From Candidatus Saccharimonadota bacterium (lineage in GTDB: Bacteria > Patescibacteriota > Saccharimonadia > Saccharimonadales > Saccharimonadaceae): DNA of 64,000 nucleotides. This document shows positions 25,920 to 34,276 of the stretch, piece by piece. A model generated the notes under the pieces. The model was not told the origin of the DNA and made no database searches. It was given only the letters and a program-made list of their open reading frames with translations. Location of the stretch: contig DAIDKE010000004.1 in the NCBI GenBank assembly GCA_027450165.1, positions 1-64,000 of the forward strand, given 5' to 3'. Each line of letters opens with the position of its first letter. Position 1 is the first letter of the stretch. The translations under genes and the position numbers were made by a program.

Positions 25920-26553
25920 TACCGCCCGCCGATTAAAAGAATATTTCACTCACGAAGATGCAAAAATTCGCGACAATCGCTGGATTTTCCTGAGCATGTT
26001 AATCGGCGCCTTGATTAGTTTGACGGCCGCCTTTGTACTGTCGAATGAAGCCGTGACGATTGCTGCTAACCCACACGCAACGCTCAGCTGTAGCATCAAT
26101 GTAGTTTTGAACTGTGCGACAGTTGCTCGCGATCCATCGGCGCACATGTTCGGTTTTCCGAACAGCTTTTTGGGTTTGATTGCCGAGCCGGTGGTTATTA
26201 CGGTGGCGGTAGCTGGTCTGGCGGGCATTAAATTTCCGCGCAAATTCATGTTTGCGGCCCAAATTGGCTATACGCTAGGCTTTTTGTTTGCGATTCTGCT
26301 GTTTAGCATCAGTTTCTTCGTTATTGGCGCGCTTTGTCCGTGGTGTTTGTTGGTGACACTGTCGACGTCGTTCGTTTTTGCCTCAATTACGCGCTATAAC
26401 ATTCGCGAGGGAAATCTATTTTTGCCGGCCAAAGTCGAAAAGAAGTGTCACCGATTTATTGAAAAAGATTATGACAAACTAGCGCTATATATCTTTGTGG
26501 CGATTCTGGTGGCGATGATCGTCATCAAATATGGTGGCGCATTGTTTGCCTAA
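25912..26553 (+). CDS. Vitamin K epoxide reductase (VKOR) family oxidoreductase
   Basis: This 213-residue membrane protein has about five helices. The VKOR residues are in place: a loop Cys pair at 60 and 68 between the first two helices, the NSFLG motif at 84-88 with the conserved Ser, and the quinone-side active-site CPWC at 142-145. Bacterial VKORs reoxidise a DsbA/thioredoxin-like partner and so drive disulfide formation in exported proteins, passing electrons to quinone. It could serve the many predicted surface proteins of this window. It is coupled to the thioredoxin-fold gene by an 8-nt overlap; that partner lacks a CxxC, so another exported thiol protein must exist. Confidence 0.9.
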   Translation: MSSTARRLKEYFTHEDAKIRDNRWIFLSMLIGALISLTAAFVLSNEAVTIAANPHATLSCSINVVLNCATVARDPSAHMFGFPNSFLGLIAEPVVITVAVAGLAGIKFPRKFMFAAQIGYTLGFLFAILLFSISFFVIGALCPWCLLVTLSTSFVFASITRYNIREGNLFLPAKVEKKCHRFIEKDYDKLALYIFVAILVAMIVIKYGGALFA

Positions 26554-26568
26554 TCCCGGCGACTAGTC

Positions 26569-26597
26569 TTGCTCAAGATAAAAAGTTAGGCTATACT
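26569..26597 (+). promoter_or_regulatory. Promoter of the T-box/ileS transcript
   Basis: TTGCTC at 26569-26574, a 17-nt spacer and TATACT at 26592-26597. The start of transcription is expected near 26604, exactly where stem I of the riboswitch begins. Confidence 0.8.
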
Positions 26598-26603
26598 TTT
26601 GAT

Positions 26604-26800
26604 AGAAACGCTTGAGTCGCTATCAACGACGAGTTTCGGGAAGAAAGGGCATAGTATACCTTACAACGCCTAATTAGACCCCGACGGGCCACTCCGTAAG
26701 TGTGAAACAAGAGCTAAAAGAATCACTTCTTTTGGAAGTCAGATGGTACCGCCCTGAATCAGGGTTCTGACAGCCGAAAGAAGTGATTTTTATTTTAACT
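26604..26800 (+). promoter_or_regulatory. T-box riboswitch controlling ileS, ultrashort stem I
   Basis: Stem I is a short two-part hairpin: GAAAC 26605-26609 with GTTTC 26633-26637, then GTCG 26616-26619 with CGAC 26627-26630. Its seven-base loop CTATCAA holds ATC (26622-26624), the Ile codon, as specifier. The T-box bulge TGGTACC at 26744-26750 fits an ACCA tRNA end and sits in an antiterminator made of GTCAGA/TCTGAC (738-743 with 766-771, +26000) and CCCT/AGGG. A 16-bp helix encloses it (26720-26735 with 26774-26789) and runs into a T-rich tail, like a terminator. Uncharged tRNA(Ile) is expected to raise ileS expression. Confidence 0.93.
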
Positions 26801-26815
26801 AACGAAAGGACAGCC

Positions 26816-29701
26816 ATGAAGTTTCAAGCAAACACGCGCCGCCGGGCAATCGAATACGAAAAAGCTTTAGTGCAGTATTGGAAAGACAATAAGACATTTG
26901 AAAAATCGATCGAACAACGTTCGGCCGACGATGCCTATGTTTTTTACGATGGTCCGCCATTTATTTCCGGCGTGCCGCACCACGGAACTCTACTCAGCTC
27001 AATCGTTAAAGATGCTATTCCGCGCTACCAAACCATGAAAGGTAAGCGCGTTGAGCGCGTTTGGGGTTGGGATGCTCATGGTTTGCCGGCCGAGCGCTAT
27101 ACCGAGAAAAAGCTCGGTATTCATAGTCGTAAAGAAGTTCTGGAATTTGGTTTAGAAAAATACATCAACGCCACGCGTGAAAATATGCTTGAAACTTCAA
27201 GCGCCTGGGAAGATGTGATTGACCGAATCGGCCGCTGGGTTGACTTTAAGGGCGCCTACAAAACCATGGACAAAGACTACATGGAATCGATTTGGTGGGC
27301 TTTTAAAACCTTGTACGATAAGGGCAAAATTTACGAAGGCGAAAAGGTGCTGATGTACTGTACGCTCGACGGCACGCCACTTTCGAAGGCCGAAGTCACT
27401 ATGGATTCCGGCGCCTACCAAGACGTTACCGACCCGAGCGTCTATGTGAAGTTCAAACTAGAAGACGGCTCAACTATGTTAGCCTGGACGACCACGCCGT
27501 GGACCTTGCCGGCTAACACGGCCCTAGCGGTTAACCCGGAGCTTGATTACATTGAAGTTAAGGTCGGTGATGAGCAATTTATTCTGGCCGAAGAACTGGC
27601 GGCCAAAGTCCTGACTGATGAAAAACACCAGCCATTGCAATATGAGGTTCTGCGCAAAATTAAAGGCTCGGAACTCGTCGGCAAAAAATACCAACCGCTA
27701 CTTGGCGTAGACCGCGGTGCCAATGCTCATAAAGTTTGGGCGGCCGATTATGTGTCGAACGAAGACGGTACGGGTATTGTTCACTTGGCGCCGGCATATG
27801 GTGAAGAAGACTTTGAACTAGCCAAAGAAAATAATATACCGGTTGTTCACGTGATTGACCAAAACGGTTTTTACACCGAAAGTGACTGGGTTGGTCAGAA
27901 TGTCTGGGAGGCCAACAAGCCGATCGCCAAGGACCTGCACGAGCGGGGAATTGTTTGGAAGATCGAGTACGTGCGCCACAGCTATCCGCACTGTCACCGC
28001 TGTGGCACACGCTTGATGTACCGCGCTCACCCAAGCTGGTTCCTCAATATCGACGCCCAGCGCAAACTAATGCTCGAGAAAAACGAACCGATTAATTGGT
28101 TCCCGGAGCACGTCAAGCACGGTCGTTTCGAAAAGAACATCGAGCAAGCGCCGGACTGGAATATTTCGCGTGATCGTTTTTGGGCCACAGCTATGCCGGT
28201 TTGGAAAAGTCCGAGCGGTAAGGTCAAGGTCGTCGGTAGTTATGCCGAACTCAAGGAGCTATCTGGAGTTGAGCTTGATGATTACCACCGTCCTTGGGTA
28301 GATGAAATTGTTTTCGATATCGATGGCGAGACCTACACACGCATCGATAAGGTGATGGACAGTTGGTTTGAGGCCGGTTCAATGCCATTCGCTCAATTCC
28401 ACTATCCGTTTGAAAACGTCGAAAAATTCGAAAAGAATTTCCCGGGCGACTTCATTGTCGAATATATCGGTCAGGTACGTGCCTGGTTCTATTACATGCA
28501 CGCCATGAGCATCGCGCTGTTTGGTACTAACAGCTTCAAAAACGTGATCGTTACTGGCAACGTTGCCGGTAATGATGGCCGCAAAATGAGTAAAAGCTAC
28601 GGTAACTATACTGATCCAAACGAGTTGATGGATAAGTTCTCGGCCGATAGTTTGCGCTTTTTGCTGCTATCGTCACCGCTGTTAAACGGCGAAGACTTTG
28701 CCTTGCAGGACAAAGAAGTGGGTGATGTCGCGCGCAAGCTGGGCATGATTTGGAATATGTACGATTTCTTTACAATGTACGCCGAAGTCGATGGCTGGGA
28801 ATTTGACCCAGAAAAACCATTCACACTGAACCCGGATGACTTGAATAATCCGCTCGATAAATGGATTGTGTCGCGTGTTCACCAGCTGAACCAGCACATC
28901 ACCGAACATATGGATGCCTACAATATTCCAGAAACCATGGCCGAGATCTTGCCATTTATAGACGATGCCAGTAACTGGTTTGTCCGCCGTTCACGTCGAC
29001 GCTTCTGGAAGAGTGAAGACGATAACGACAAAAACGATGCCTACCGCACGCTGCATTATGTGCTGCTAAAATTGTCGGTACTATTAGCGCCGTTTACGCC
29101 ATTTTTGGCCGAGGAACTTTACCAAAAGCTTGGTGGCGGTAGCGAGTCGGTGCACCTGTTGGATTGGCCGACCAACTATTCGGTCGACGAAGCTACGATT
29201 GAGTTCATGGCCGAAGCCCGTAAAATCATTGAACAAGGCTTGAGCCTGCGCATGTTCAAGAGCGACGACGAACAACAAGTCAAAATTCGCCAGCCACTCA
29301 GCAAACTAAGTTATACCGGTCAAAAACTCGACTCATACTACGAAAACATCATCGCCGAAGAGGTGAATGTTAAAACGGTTGAATATGCCGGTGCCGAAGG
29401 TGTCGAATTAGTGGTTTTGGACAAGACAATTACACCAGAATTAAAGCGTGAAGGTTTAATGCGTGAAGTCGTGCGCGTGGTGCAAAACGCCCGCAAAGAA
29501 GCCGGTTTAAACGTTGATGATCGAATTAAGCTGAGCCTTAAGACCGACGACGAAGAACTGCGTGCTGCCATCACCGAGCATAGCGAGACCATTAAGGCTG
29601 AAACCTTAGCCCTTGAACTGGGTGAGGCGGACTATGGTTTTAAGACCGATGCTAAAGCCGACGGCGCACTGCTGACCGTATCGCTTGAAAAAGCTAGCTA
29701 G
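26816..29701 (+). CDS. ileS: Isoleucyl-tRNA synthetase
   Basis: This class I synthetase has 961 residues from the ATG at 26816, which has AAAGGA at about 26805-26810; a frame open from 26783 starts inside the riboswitch tail and is rejected. KMSKS is intact (GRKMSKSYGNY). The editing domain has TTPWTLPANTALAVNP, and a WFLNI segment follows HRCGTRL. The HIGH motif reads HHGT (in GVPHHGTLLSS), so the second His is replaced by Thr. The anticodon-binding part (FVRRSRRRFWK) and a C-terminal tail as in eukaryote-like, mupirocin-insensitive-type IleRS are present. Expression is set by the upstream T-box. Confidence 0.95.
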   Translation: MKFQANTRRRAIEYEKALVQYWKDNKTFEKSIEQRSADDAYVFYDGPPFISGVPHHGTLLSSIVKDAIPRYQTMKGKRVERVWGWDAHGLPAERYTEKKLGIHSRKEVLEFGLEKYINATRENMLETSSAWEDVIDRIGRWVDFKGAYKTMDKDYMESIWWAFKTLYDKGKIYEGEKVLMYCTLDGTPLSKAEVTMDSGAYQDVTDPSVYVKFKLEDGSTMLAWTTTPWTLPANTALAVNPELDYIEVKVGDEQFILAEELAAKVLTDEKHQPLQYEVLRKIKGSELVGKKYQPLLGVDRGANAHKVWAADYVSNEDGTGIVHLAPAYGEEDFELAKENNIPVVHVIDQNGFYTESDWVGQNVWEANKPIAKDLHERGIVWKIEYVRHSYPHCHRCGTRLMYRAHPSWFLNIDAQRKLMLEKNEPINWFPEHVKHGRFEKNIEQAPDWNISRDRFWATAMPVWKSPSGKVKVVGSYAELKELSGVELDDYHRPWVDEIVFDIDGETYTRIDKVMDSWFEAGSMPFAQFHYPFENVEKFEKNFPGDFIVEYIGQVRAWFYYMHAMSIALFGTNSFKNVIVTGNVAGNDGRKMSKSYGNYTDPNELMDKFSADSLRFLLLSSPLLNGEDFALQDKEVGDVARKLGMIWNMYDFFTMYAEVDGWEFDPEKPFTLNPDDLNNPLDKWIVSRVHQLNQHITEHMDAYNIPETMAEILPFIDDASNWFVRRSRRRFWKSEDDNDKNDAYRTLHYVLLKLSVLLAPFTPFLAEELYQKLGGGSESVHLLDWPTNYSVDEATIEFMAEARKIIEQGLSLRMFKSDDEQQVKIRQPLSKLSYTGQKLDSYYENIIAEEVNVKTVEYAGAEGVELVVLDKTITPELKREGLMREVVRVVQNARKEAGLNVDDRIKLSLKTDDEELRAAITEHSETIKAETLALELGEADYGFKTDAKADGALLTVSLEKAS

Positions 29702-29783
29702 TAAAGTGCGTTACCGGTTGACATTTTGTGTTACTTATGCTTAAATAAGGTCACTGTTATAAAAAACAAACAGCCACAAAAAT

Positions 29784-29987
29784 ATGTCAATCTTGAAATA
29801 CCTACAATTACAACCGGTTGATCCGAAAAATGACGGTACTGATGACAGTGACCTTGATCAGTACGCCAAAGACGAAACGATTTCACTGAAAGATAATATT
29901 GACGCTCAGGCGCTCGATAAAGAGTGGAGCGACATCGTTAGCGACCTAGAAAAGGATCCAGGCTGGTTTAAGTTCGACGACGAATAG
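29784..29987 (+). CDS. Small acidic protein, unknown
   Basis: This 67-residue very acidic protein (many Asp/Glu, for example DDSDLDQ and the tail FKFDDE) has no recognisable motif. TTGACA at 29718-29723 with TTAAAT at 29741-29746 (17-nt spacer) is a plausible promoter; the resulting leader of about 30 nt is A-rich and lacks a Shine-Dalgarno sequence. It precedes the metallopeptidase gene by 28 nt but that gene seems to have its own -10 box. Coding status rests on codon-like composition and spacing only. Confidence 0.55.
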   Translation: MSILKYLQLQPVDPKNDGTDDSDLDQYAKDETISLKDNIDAQALDKEWSDIVSDLEKDPGWFKFDDE

Positions 29988-30015
29988 GCGTCACGACCGC
30001 GGTATACTTATATAT

Positions 30016-30390
30016 ATGGAAATTTCCGACCAAGAGTTTGACCGGTTAATTAGCCGGGCGATGGATGAGCTACCCCAGGAATACATCAAGGGACTCGATA
30101 ATGTAGCCATCGTTTACGCTGATTGGCCCGACGAATATCAGGCCCAAAAAGCCGGCTTGCGATCTGGCAATATTTTACTTGGGCTTTATGAAGGCATTCC
30201 GTTAACCAAGCGTGGCGCCGGCTATGGTTTTGTGCTGCCGGATAAAATCACGTTGTTTAAAAACTCAATTTTAATGGTTGCGCACAACGAAACCGAACTT
30301 TTTGAACAGATTAAACACACTTTGTGGCATGAAATTGCCCACTATTACGGCTTGAACCACGCCGATATTCATCGTCTAGAAGACAATTAG
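30016..30390 (+). CDS. Metallopeptidase family protein (zincin-like)
   Basis: This 124-residue protein ends with HEIAHYYGLNH, the extended zincin motif HExxHxxGxxH with three His ligands. The preceding TLFKNSIL and LFEQIKHTLW helix fit the small cytosolic metallopeptidase family (former DUF1025, MpaA-like) found in Gram-positive and CPR bacteria. Substrate is unknown. TATACT at 30003-30008 ends 7 nt before the ATG and there is no Shine-Dalgarno sequence, so it is predicted leaderless. It is the second HExxH protein in the window, unrelated to the one at 952-1416. Confidence 0.9.
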   Translation: MEISDQEFDRLISRAMDELPQEYIKGLDNVAIVYADWPDEYQAQKAGLRSGNILLGLYEGIPLTKRGAGYGFVLPDKITLFKNSILMVAHNETELFEQIKHTLWHEIAHYYGLNHADIHRLEDN

Positions 30391-30398
30391 ATTTGTAG

Positions 30399-30437
30399 GT
30401 GACACCCATCACATTGTTGTTGCGGGTGTCTTGTTTT
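30399..30437 (+). terminator. Intrinsic terminator after the metallopeptidase
   Basis: GACACCC at 30401-30407 pairs with GGGTGTC at 30424-30430, followed by TTGTTTT. It separates the metallopeptidase from the secreted protein gene. Confidence 0.75.
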
Positions 30438-30516
30438 GGTGCTACAGTAGAACTTAGATGCAAGGGTAGTTTAAGTTTTGGTGTAGTGGTGGAGCGAGCA
30501 CCGGGGGAGTGTAGAT

Positions 30517-33225
30517 ATGAGACAGCACATATTTGCAAAACAAACAGCAAAACGGATAGCAACTTTATTCTCGGCTTTTGTCGTGGCGGTTAGCGCTTTG
30601 AGCGCGACATTGCCATTTATCTTAAGCCAGCAGGCCGATGCGGCTCCAAATACCGTATATACCAACACTGGTTTTGGCGGACTGTCGTGGTCGGCAGATC
30701 GTACGGCGCCATCTGGCGGCTATACCAATAGCGGCGGCACTTTAACCATGAATGTTAACGGCGGCGCCACAAATGCCAACCAGGCTTTTTACAAATATGA
30801 GGGTCTAAAAGCGGCGCTACCCGCTAACACTAATACGGTTCGGGCAAGTTTGTATGTCGACCCAGCGTGGGAAAACCAAGATGTTCTGATTGGCATGTGG
30901 GGTCAAGTAGAGACCAGTACCGTTATAACCGGTAGCGGTGCGGTTAACTATAACCCAGCTTGGCCAACGCTTGAATTCAATAACATCGACCCGGGTAGCC
31001 ATCAGGCGAGCGTCGATGTCTGGAATACGTTCACTGGTAATCTAGAGGGTGTGACAACGGTTAGCTACGGCAGTACCATCAGCCTTGAGATTGCGGTTGA
31101 CCCTGTGGCCGGTACGTTCGATTATTATTTGAACGGCGTATCTATCTTTAGCCAGCCAAACACCTATACGGCTGATGCGTCTGATGCGGCCAGTACCAAT
31201 CTTACGGTCGGTCAGGTGATTAGCTATAACAACTTTTCGCACATCATTTTTGACAATCTTAACTCCGGCGCCAGCTACACCGTAAAATGGTCTAATCTAC
31301 AGCTCGGTAAGTCTGAGGCGCCTAAGCCAACTGGACTGGTGATTAAGCGCGATTCTAATCACGCGGTCGTAACCAACGGTGTGGTTAACGATCCGAACGA
31401 CACCCTGACGTGGAGTGGCACGCTTGCCCCTGGGGCGTCATGGCAAATAAAAGTGACCGATCCAAATGGAGTAGTGAATACTAGTCGCCGCACACAGTCG
31501 ATCGGTTTTGACTTGAACGACGCTACTAGATACGGTCTGTTTGGAACCCTTCAGGGCAAATACACCTACCAGGTTCGTCAACAGGCTGGCGGGCCTTATT
31601 ACGAAGGCTTGTCCGATTGGTCCGACCCCGTCTCTTTGACATTTGACTCGATACCGCCGGTTCTGACTAAGGTCACCGCCAATGGTAAGCAGCTTGATTT
31701 GAACGGCGTTACGGCGGTTAACGGTCAATCGGGCGTTCAGTTGGCGGCCGTTTGTACGGACGCTCAAAGTCCTAATTCGCTATCTTGGATTACATTTGGT
31801 CAATGGACGCCAAACCAGGACAATCGCATTAGCGGATACAGCATCACAGTTCCGGCCAACCGCTTGAGCGACGGCCAGACGTATAGTTTTACGGTTGATT
31901 GTTCGGATGAATATAACTACGCCGGCCTAAACCACCAAGTGACCACCGTTAACTTTAAAGTTGACAATACGGCGCCTTACCACCCAACCAATCTACAGGT
32001 AAATGGCCAATCTGGCACGTTCTATACCCAAGTCGGGGCACCATTTACGCAGACTTGGCAGGAGTCGGTGAAGTCTAAGGATGTCGTCGGCTACAACTAT
32101 GAAAGCTGCTACGTCAGCCAAATGCCGGCTAGCGATAGTTGTTCGGGTAGCAAATACACAACCACACTTGGCACAACCAGTAAAAAGGTTGGTGCGGGTG
32201 ATACTAAGCACGATGAAGTATTCTTCTGGCACGTCCAGGCCTTTGACGCTGCCGGTAATACCAGCGGATGGAGCAGTTGGTCAGAGGTAGTGGTTGATAG
32301 TACCGCGCCAAGTGTGCCGGTCAATGGCCAACCTTCGGGTGTTTATAAAACAAGTAATGTGTTTAATTACACCTGGGATCCATCAACCGATAATCTAAGC
32401 CCAGTACACTATGAGTACCAGGCCTCGAAAGATCCAACGACAGTTGGCGGGGTATTGGTAAACAGTGTTTGGAATTCAGCTAGCGGTAGCGCTACTCAAA
32501 AGGCCGCCCTGATGGCTGGCCCGAGCATTCCATCAGAAGGTACGTCTGACGGTACATGGTATTGGCAAGTACGAGCCGTCGACGCGGCTGGTAATAAATC
32601 AGCCTGGAGTCAGGTTTGGAGCTACACGCTTGATAGCGTTAAGCCTGTAGTGACCGTGAATAGCCTGTCTACTACCAATACCACCCCTACACTTACCGGT
32701 ACGGTCGACGACCATACTGCAACAGTTACCGTAAAGGTTGACGGTCATACTTACACTGCCGTTAATAACCAAGATGGCACTTGGACGGCAAATATTGCCG
32801 ACGCCTTGGCGCTGGGCGTGTATGACGTATCGGCAAGCGCTACCGATCCAGCCGGTAATGTTGGATACACTACAGCCAATGCAGTATTAACCATTTCGGC
32901 TGCGCCAACTGCTTTGGTTACTCCACCGGCCGCGCAACTGATAATTGGTCCAACCGCTAATCTATTCTCGAACGCCGCACCGCAGGGTTCTAACGGTGAC
33001 CAGCAGGGATCAACTACTCCAACCGACCAGGCCGTCGAAGGTGCGCAAACCCAAAAGAGTAATACCAATAATAACGACCAGGCCGTCGAAGGTGCTAGTA
33101 CCACCAAAGGACCTTGGTCATTATGGGGCGTTGCCTGGTATTGGTGGCTGGTAATCTTGGCCATTTTGGGGGCGATCATCTGGTGGCTGATAGCTGGATA
33201 TCGTCGTAACGCAAACGAGGCATAG
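30517..33225 (+). CDS. Large secreted Ig-like surface protein with C-terminal anchor
   Basis: This 902-residue protein has a signal peptide (1-43, cleavage likely after ADAA), then a lectin/laminin-G-like beta domain (about 45-270), several Ig-like or fibronectin-type modules (for example VDSTAPSVPVNGQ and LDSVKPVVTVN openings; TDPAGNVG) up to about 800, a low-complexity linker with two 17-residue repeats containing DQAVEGA, and a Trp-rich C-terminal membrane helix (about 868-892) ending in a basic RR tail. It is therefore anchored outside the cell. Such modular proteins are candidate adhesins for attachment to a host cell; that is an inference. GGGGGAG before the ATG gives a strong ribosome binding site. 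The CAP protein gene follows. Confidence 0.85.
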   Translation: MRQHIFAKQTAKRIATLFSAFVVAVSALSATLPFILSQQADAAPNTVYTNTGFGGLSWSADRTAPSGGYTNSGGTLTMNVNGGATNANQAFYKYEGLKAALPANTNTVRASLYVDPAWENQDVLIGMWGQVETSTVITGSGAVNYNPAWPTLEFNNIDPGSHQASVDVWNTFTGNLEGVTTVSYGSTISLEIAVDPVAGTFDYYLNGVSIFSQPNTYTADASDAASTNLTVGQVISYNNFSHIIFDNLNSGASYTVKWSNLQLGKSEAPKPTGLVIKRDSNHAVVTNGVVNDPNDTLTWSGTLAPGASWQIKVTDPNGVVNTSRRTQSIGFDLNDATRYGLFGTLQGKYTYQVRQQAGGPYYEGLSDWSDPVSLTFDSIPPVLTKVTANGKQLDLNGVTAVNGQSGVQLAAVCTDAQSPNSLSWITFGQWTPNQDNRISGYSITVPANRLSDGQTYSFTVDCSDEYNYAGLNHQVTTVNFKVDNTAPYHPTNLQVNGQSGTFYTQVGAPFTQTWQESVKSKDVVGYNYESCYVSQMPASDSCSGSKYTTTLGTTSKKVGAGDTKHDEVFFWHVQAFDAAGNTSGWSSWSEVVVDSTAPSVPVNGQPSGVYKTSNVFNYTWDPSTDNLSPVHYEYQASKDPTTVGGVLVNSVWNSASGSATQKAALMAGPSIPSEGTSDGTWYWQVRAVDAAGNKSAWSQVWSYTLDSVKPVVTVNSLSTTNTTPTLTGTVDDHTATVTVKVDGHTYTAVNNQDGTWTANIADALALGVYDVSASATDPAGNVGYTTANAVLTISAAPTALVTPPAAQLIIGPTANLFSNAAPQGSNGDQQGSTTPTDQAVEGAQTQKSNTNNNDQAVEGASTTKGPWSLWGVAWYWWLVILAILGAIIWWLIAGYRRNANEA
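33024..33125 (+). repeat. Two tandem 51-nt repeats in the anchor linker
   Basis: The 21 bases CGACCAGGCCGTCGAAGGTG(C) recur exactly at 33024 and 33075, a period of 51 nt or 17 codons. Each copy encodes DQAVEGA followed by a Thr/Gln/Asn/Lys stretch. Conserved codons over a diverged remainder suggest a recent in-frame duplication that lengthened the stalk. Confidence 0.7.
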
Positions 33226-33235
33226 CCAAGCATTA

Positions 33236-33270
33236 ATTAAAAACGACCTCTAGACAAGGTCGTTTTTAAT
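33236..33270 (+). terminator. Intrinsic terminator after the surface protein
   Basis: AAAAACGACC at 33239-33248 pairs with GGTCGTTTTT at 33258-33267 and a T-run follows. Confidence 0.85.
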
Positions 33271-33312
33271 ACGGGCAAAACTTGCTATACTGGAGGCATA
33301 AGCATCAACCAA

Positions 33313-34206
33313 ATGAGTAAACAGACAGTCCATAAACCAAAGCGCCGTACGCTGGCACACCACGCTAAGCATATCTTGGTGCCGCACAAGGGCAATAACT
33401 ACCGTCCACATTTGATTCGCTGGCGCGGACTGGCTTTGGTGGCGGCTGTTTCACTGGTAATGCAAATTAGCTATGGTTTGATCACCACTGGTCAGCTGGC
33501 GGTGCTAGGTAGTACCTCGAACATCTCGCCGAGCCAATTGCTGGTTGATACTAATCAAGAGCGTGAAGCTAATGGCCTAGGCGATCTTGTGCAAAACGAG
33601 CAGCTCTCGCAGGCAGCCTTCCTTAAGGCGCAGGACATGTTCAAAAATAATTACTGGGCACACACCTCGCCAAAGGGCATAACGCCTTGGTACTGGTTTG
33701 CTCAAGTCGGCTATAATTACCAGCGCGCTGGTGAGAATCTTGCGAAAAACTATCCAACCGCCCAGGCGACGGTTGATGCCTGGATGAATTCGCCAACTCA
33801 TCGCGCCAATGTTCTAGATGATAAATATACTGATGTTGGCTTTGCAGTTGTCGACGGTGTCCTGAGCGGCCGCGTAACGACGCTAGTAGTAGCAGAGTAT
33901 GGTCAGCCGGCTAGCCCGGGCATTCAATTTACGCCGATATTTAACACTTCATCGACCAACACTGATTCGCAAAATCCGCTGACTTATTTCGCAAGCGCTG
34001 CTTCATCGCTTAGCCCGGCGTCGGTCGGGGTAATGTCGTTATTATTGCTGGTTGCTTTTGTGGCCGCTGCCGCCCAAGCTTACCACAAACGTCTGCCTAA
34101 GCCATGGCGCGAAAGCTGGAAGGCCCACCACGGCGCCTATACGCTAGTCGGCGTGATCGTCGTTATGTTGCTATTAATTATCGCAACCGGCGCCGGCCAG
34201 TTGTAA
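33313..34206 (+). CDS. CAP (SCP/PR-1, YkwD-like) domain membrane protein
   Basis: This 297-residue protein has a basic N-terminus, a signal-anchor helix (about 37-58), a CAP domain (about 75-205: NQEREANGLGDLVQNEQLSQAA, WAHTSPKGITPW, AGENLAKNY, WMNSPTHRANVLDDKYTDVGFAV) and two further hydrophobic helices near the C-terminus around a basic loop. CAP proteins are secreted and their bacterial roles are poorly known. TGCTATACT (an extended -10) lies at 33283-33291, 21 nt before the ATG. It is the neighbour of the large surface protein, which suggests both work at the cell surface. Confidence 0.9.
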   Translation: MSKQTVHKPKRRTLAHHAKHILVPHKGNNYRPHLIRWRGLALVAAVSLVMQISYGLITTGQLAVLGSTSNISPSQLLVDTNQEREANGLGDLVQNEQLSQAAFLKAQDMFKNNYWAHTSPKGITPWYWFAQVGYNYQRAGENLAKNYPTAQATVDAWMNSPTHRANVLDDKYTDVGFAVVDGVLSGRVTTLVVAEYGQPASPGIQFTPIFNTSSTNTDSQNPLTYFASAASSLSPASVGVMSLLLLVAFVAAAAQAYHKRLPKPWRESWKAHHGAYTLVGVIVVMLLLIIATGAGQL

Positions 34207-34211
34207 CGTCG

Positions 34212-34240
34212 TTTACAAACAGATTTCTATCTGTTATAAT
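34212..34240 (+). promoter_or_regulatory. rplU promoter with an internal dyad
   Basis: TTTACA at 34212-34217 and a perfect TATAAT at 34235-34240 (extended TGT before it) are 17 nt apart. A 7-bp inverted repeat, AACAGAT/ATCTGTT with a four-base loop, fills the spacer at 34218-34235 and could be an operator or simply chance. Confidence 0.75.
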
Positions 34241-34276
34241 TTGTAGCTGATTGTTAACTAATTTAAGGAACCAAAC

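Noticed and set aside
26783-26815. Upstream start for ileS at 26783
   Set aside because: It would begin in the T-box terminator helix and lacks a ribosome binding site; the ATG at 26816 has AAAGGA and matches the family.
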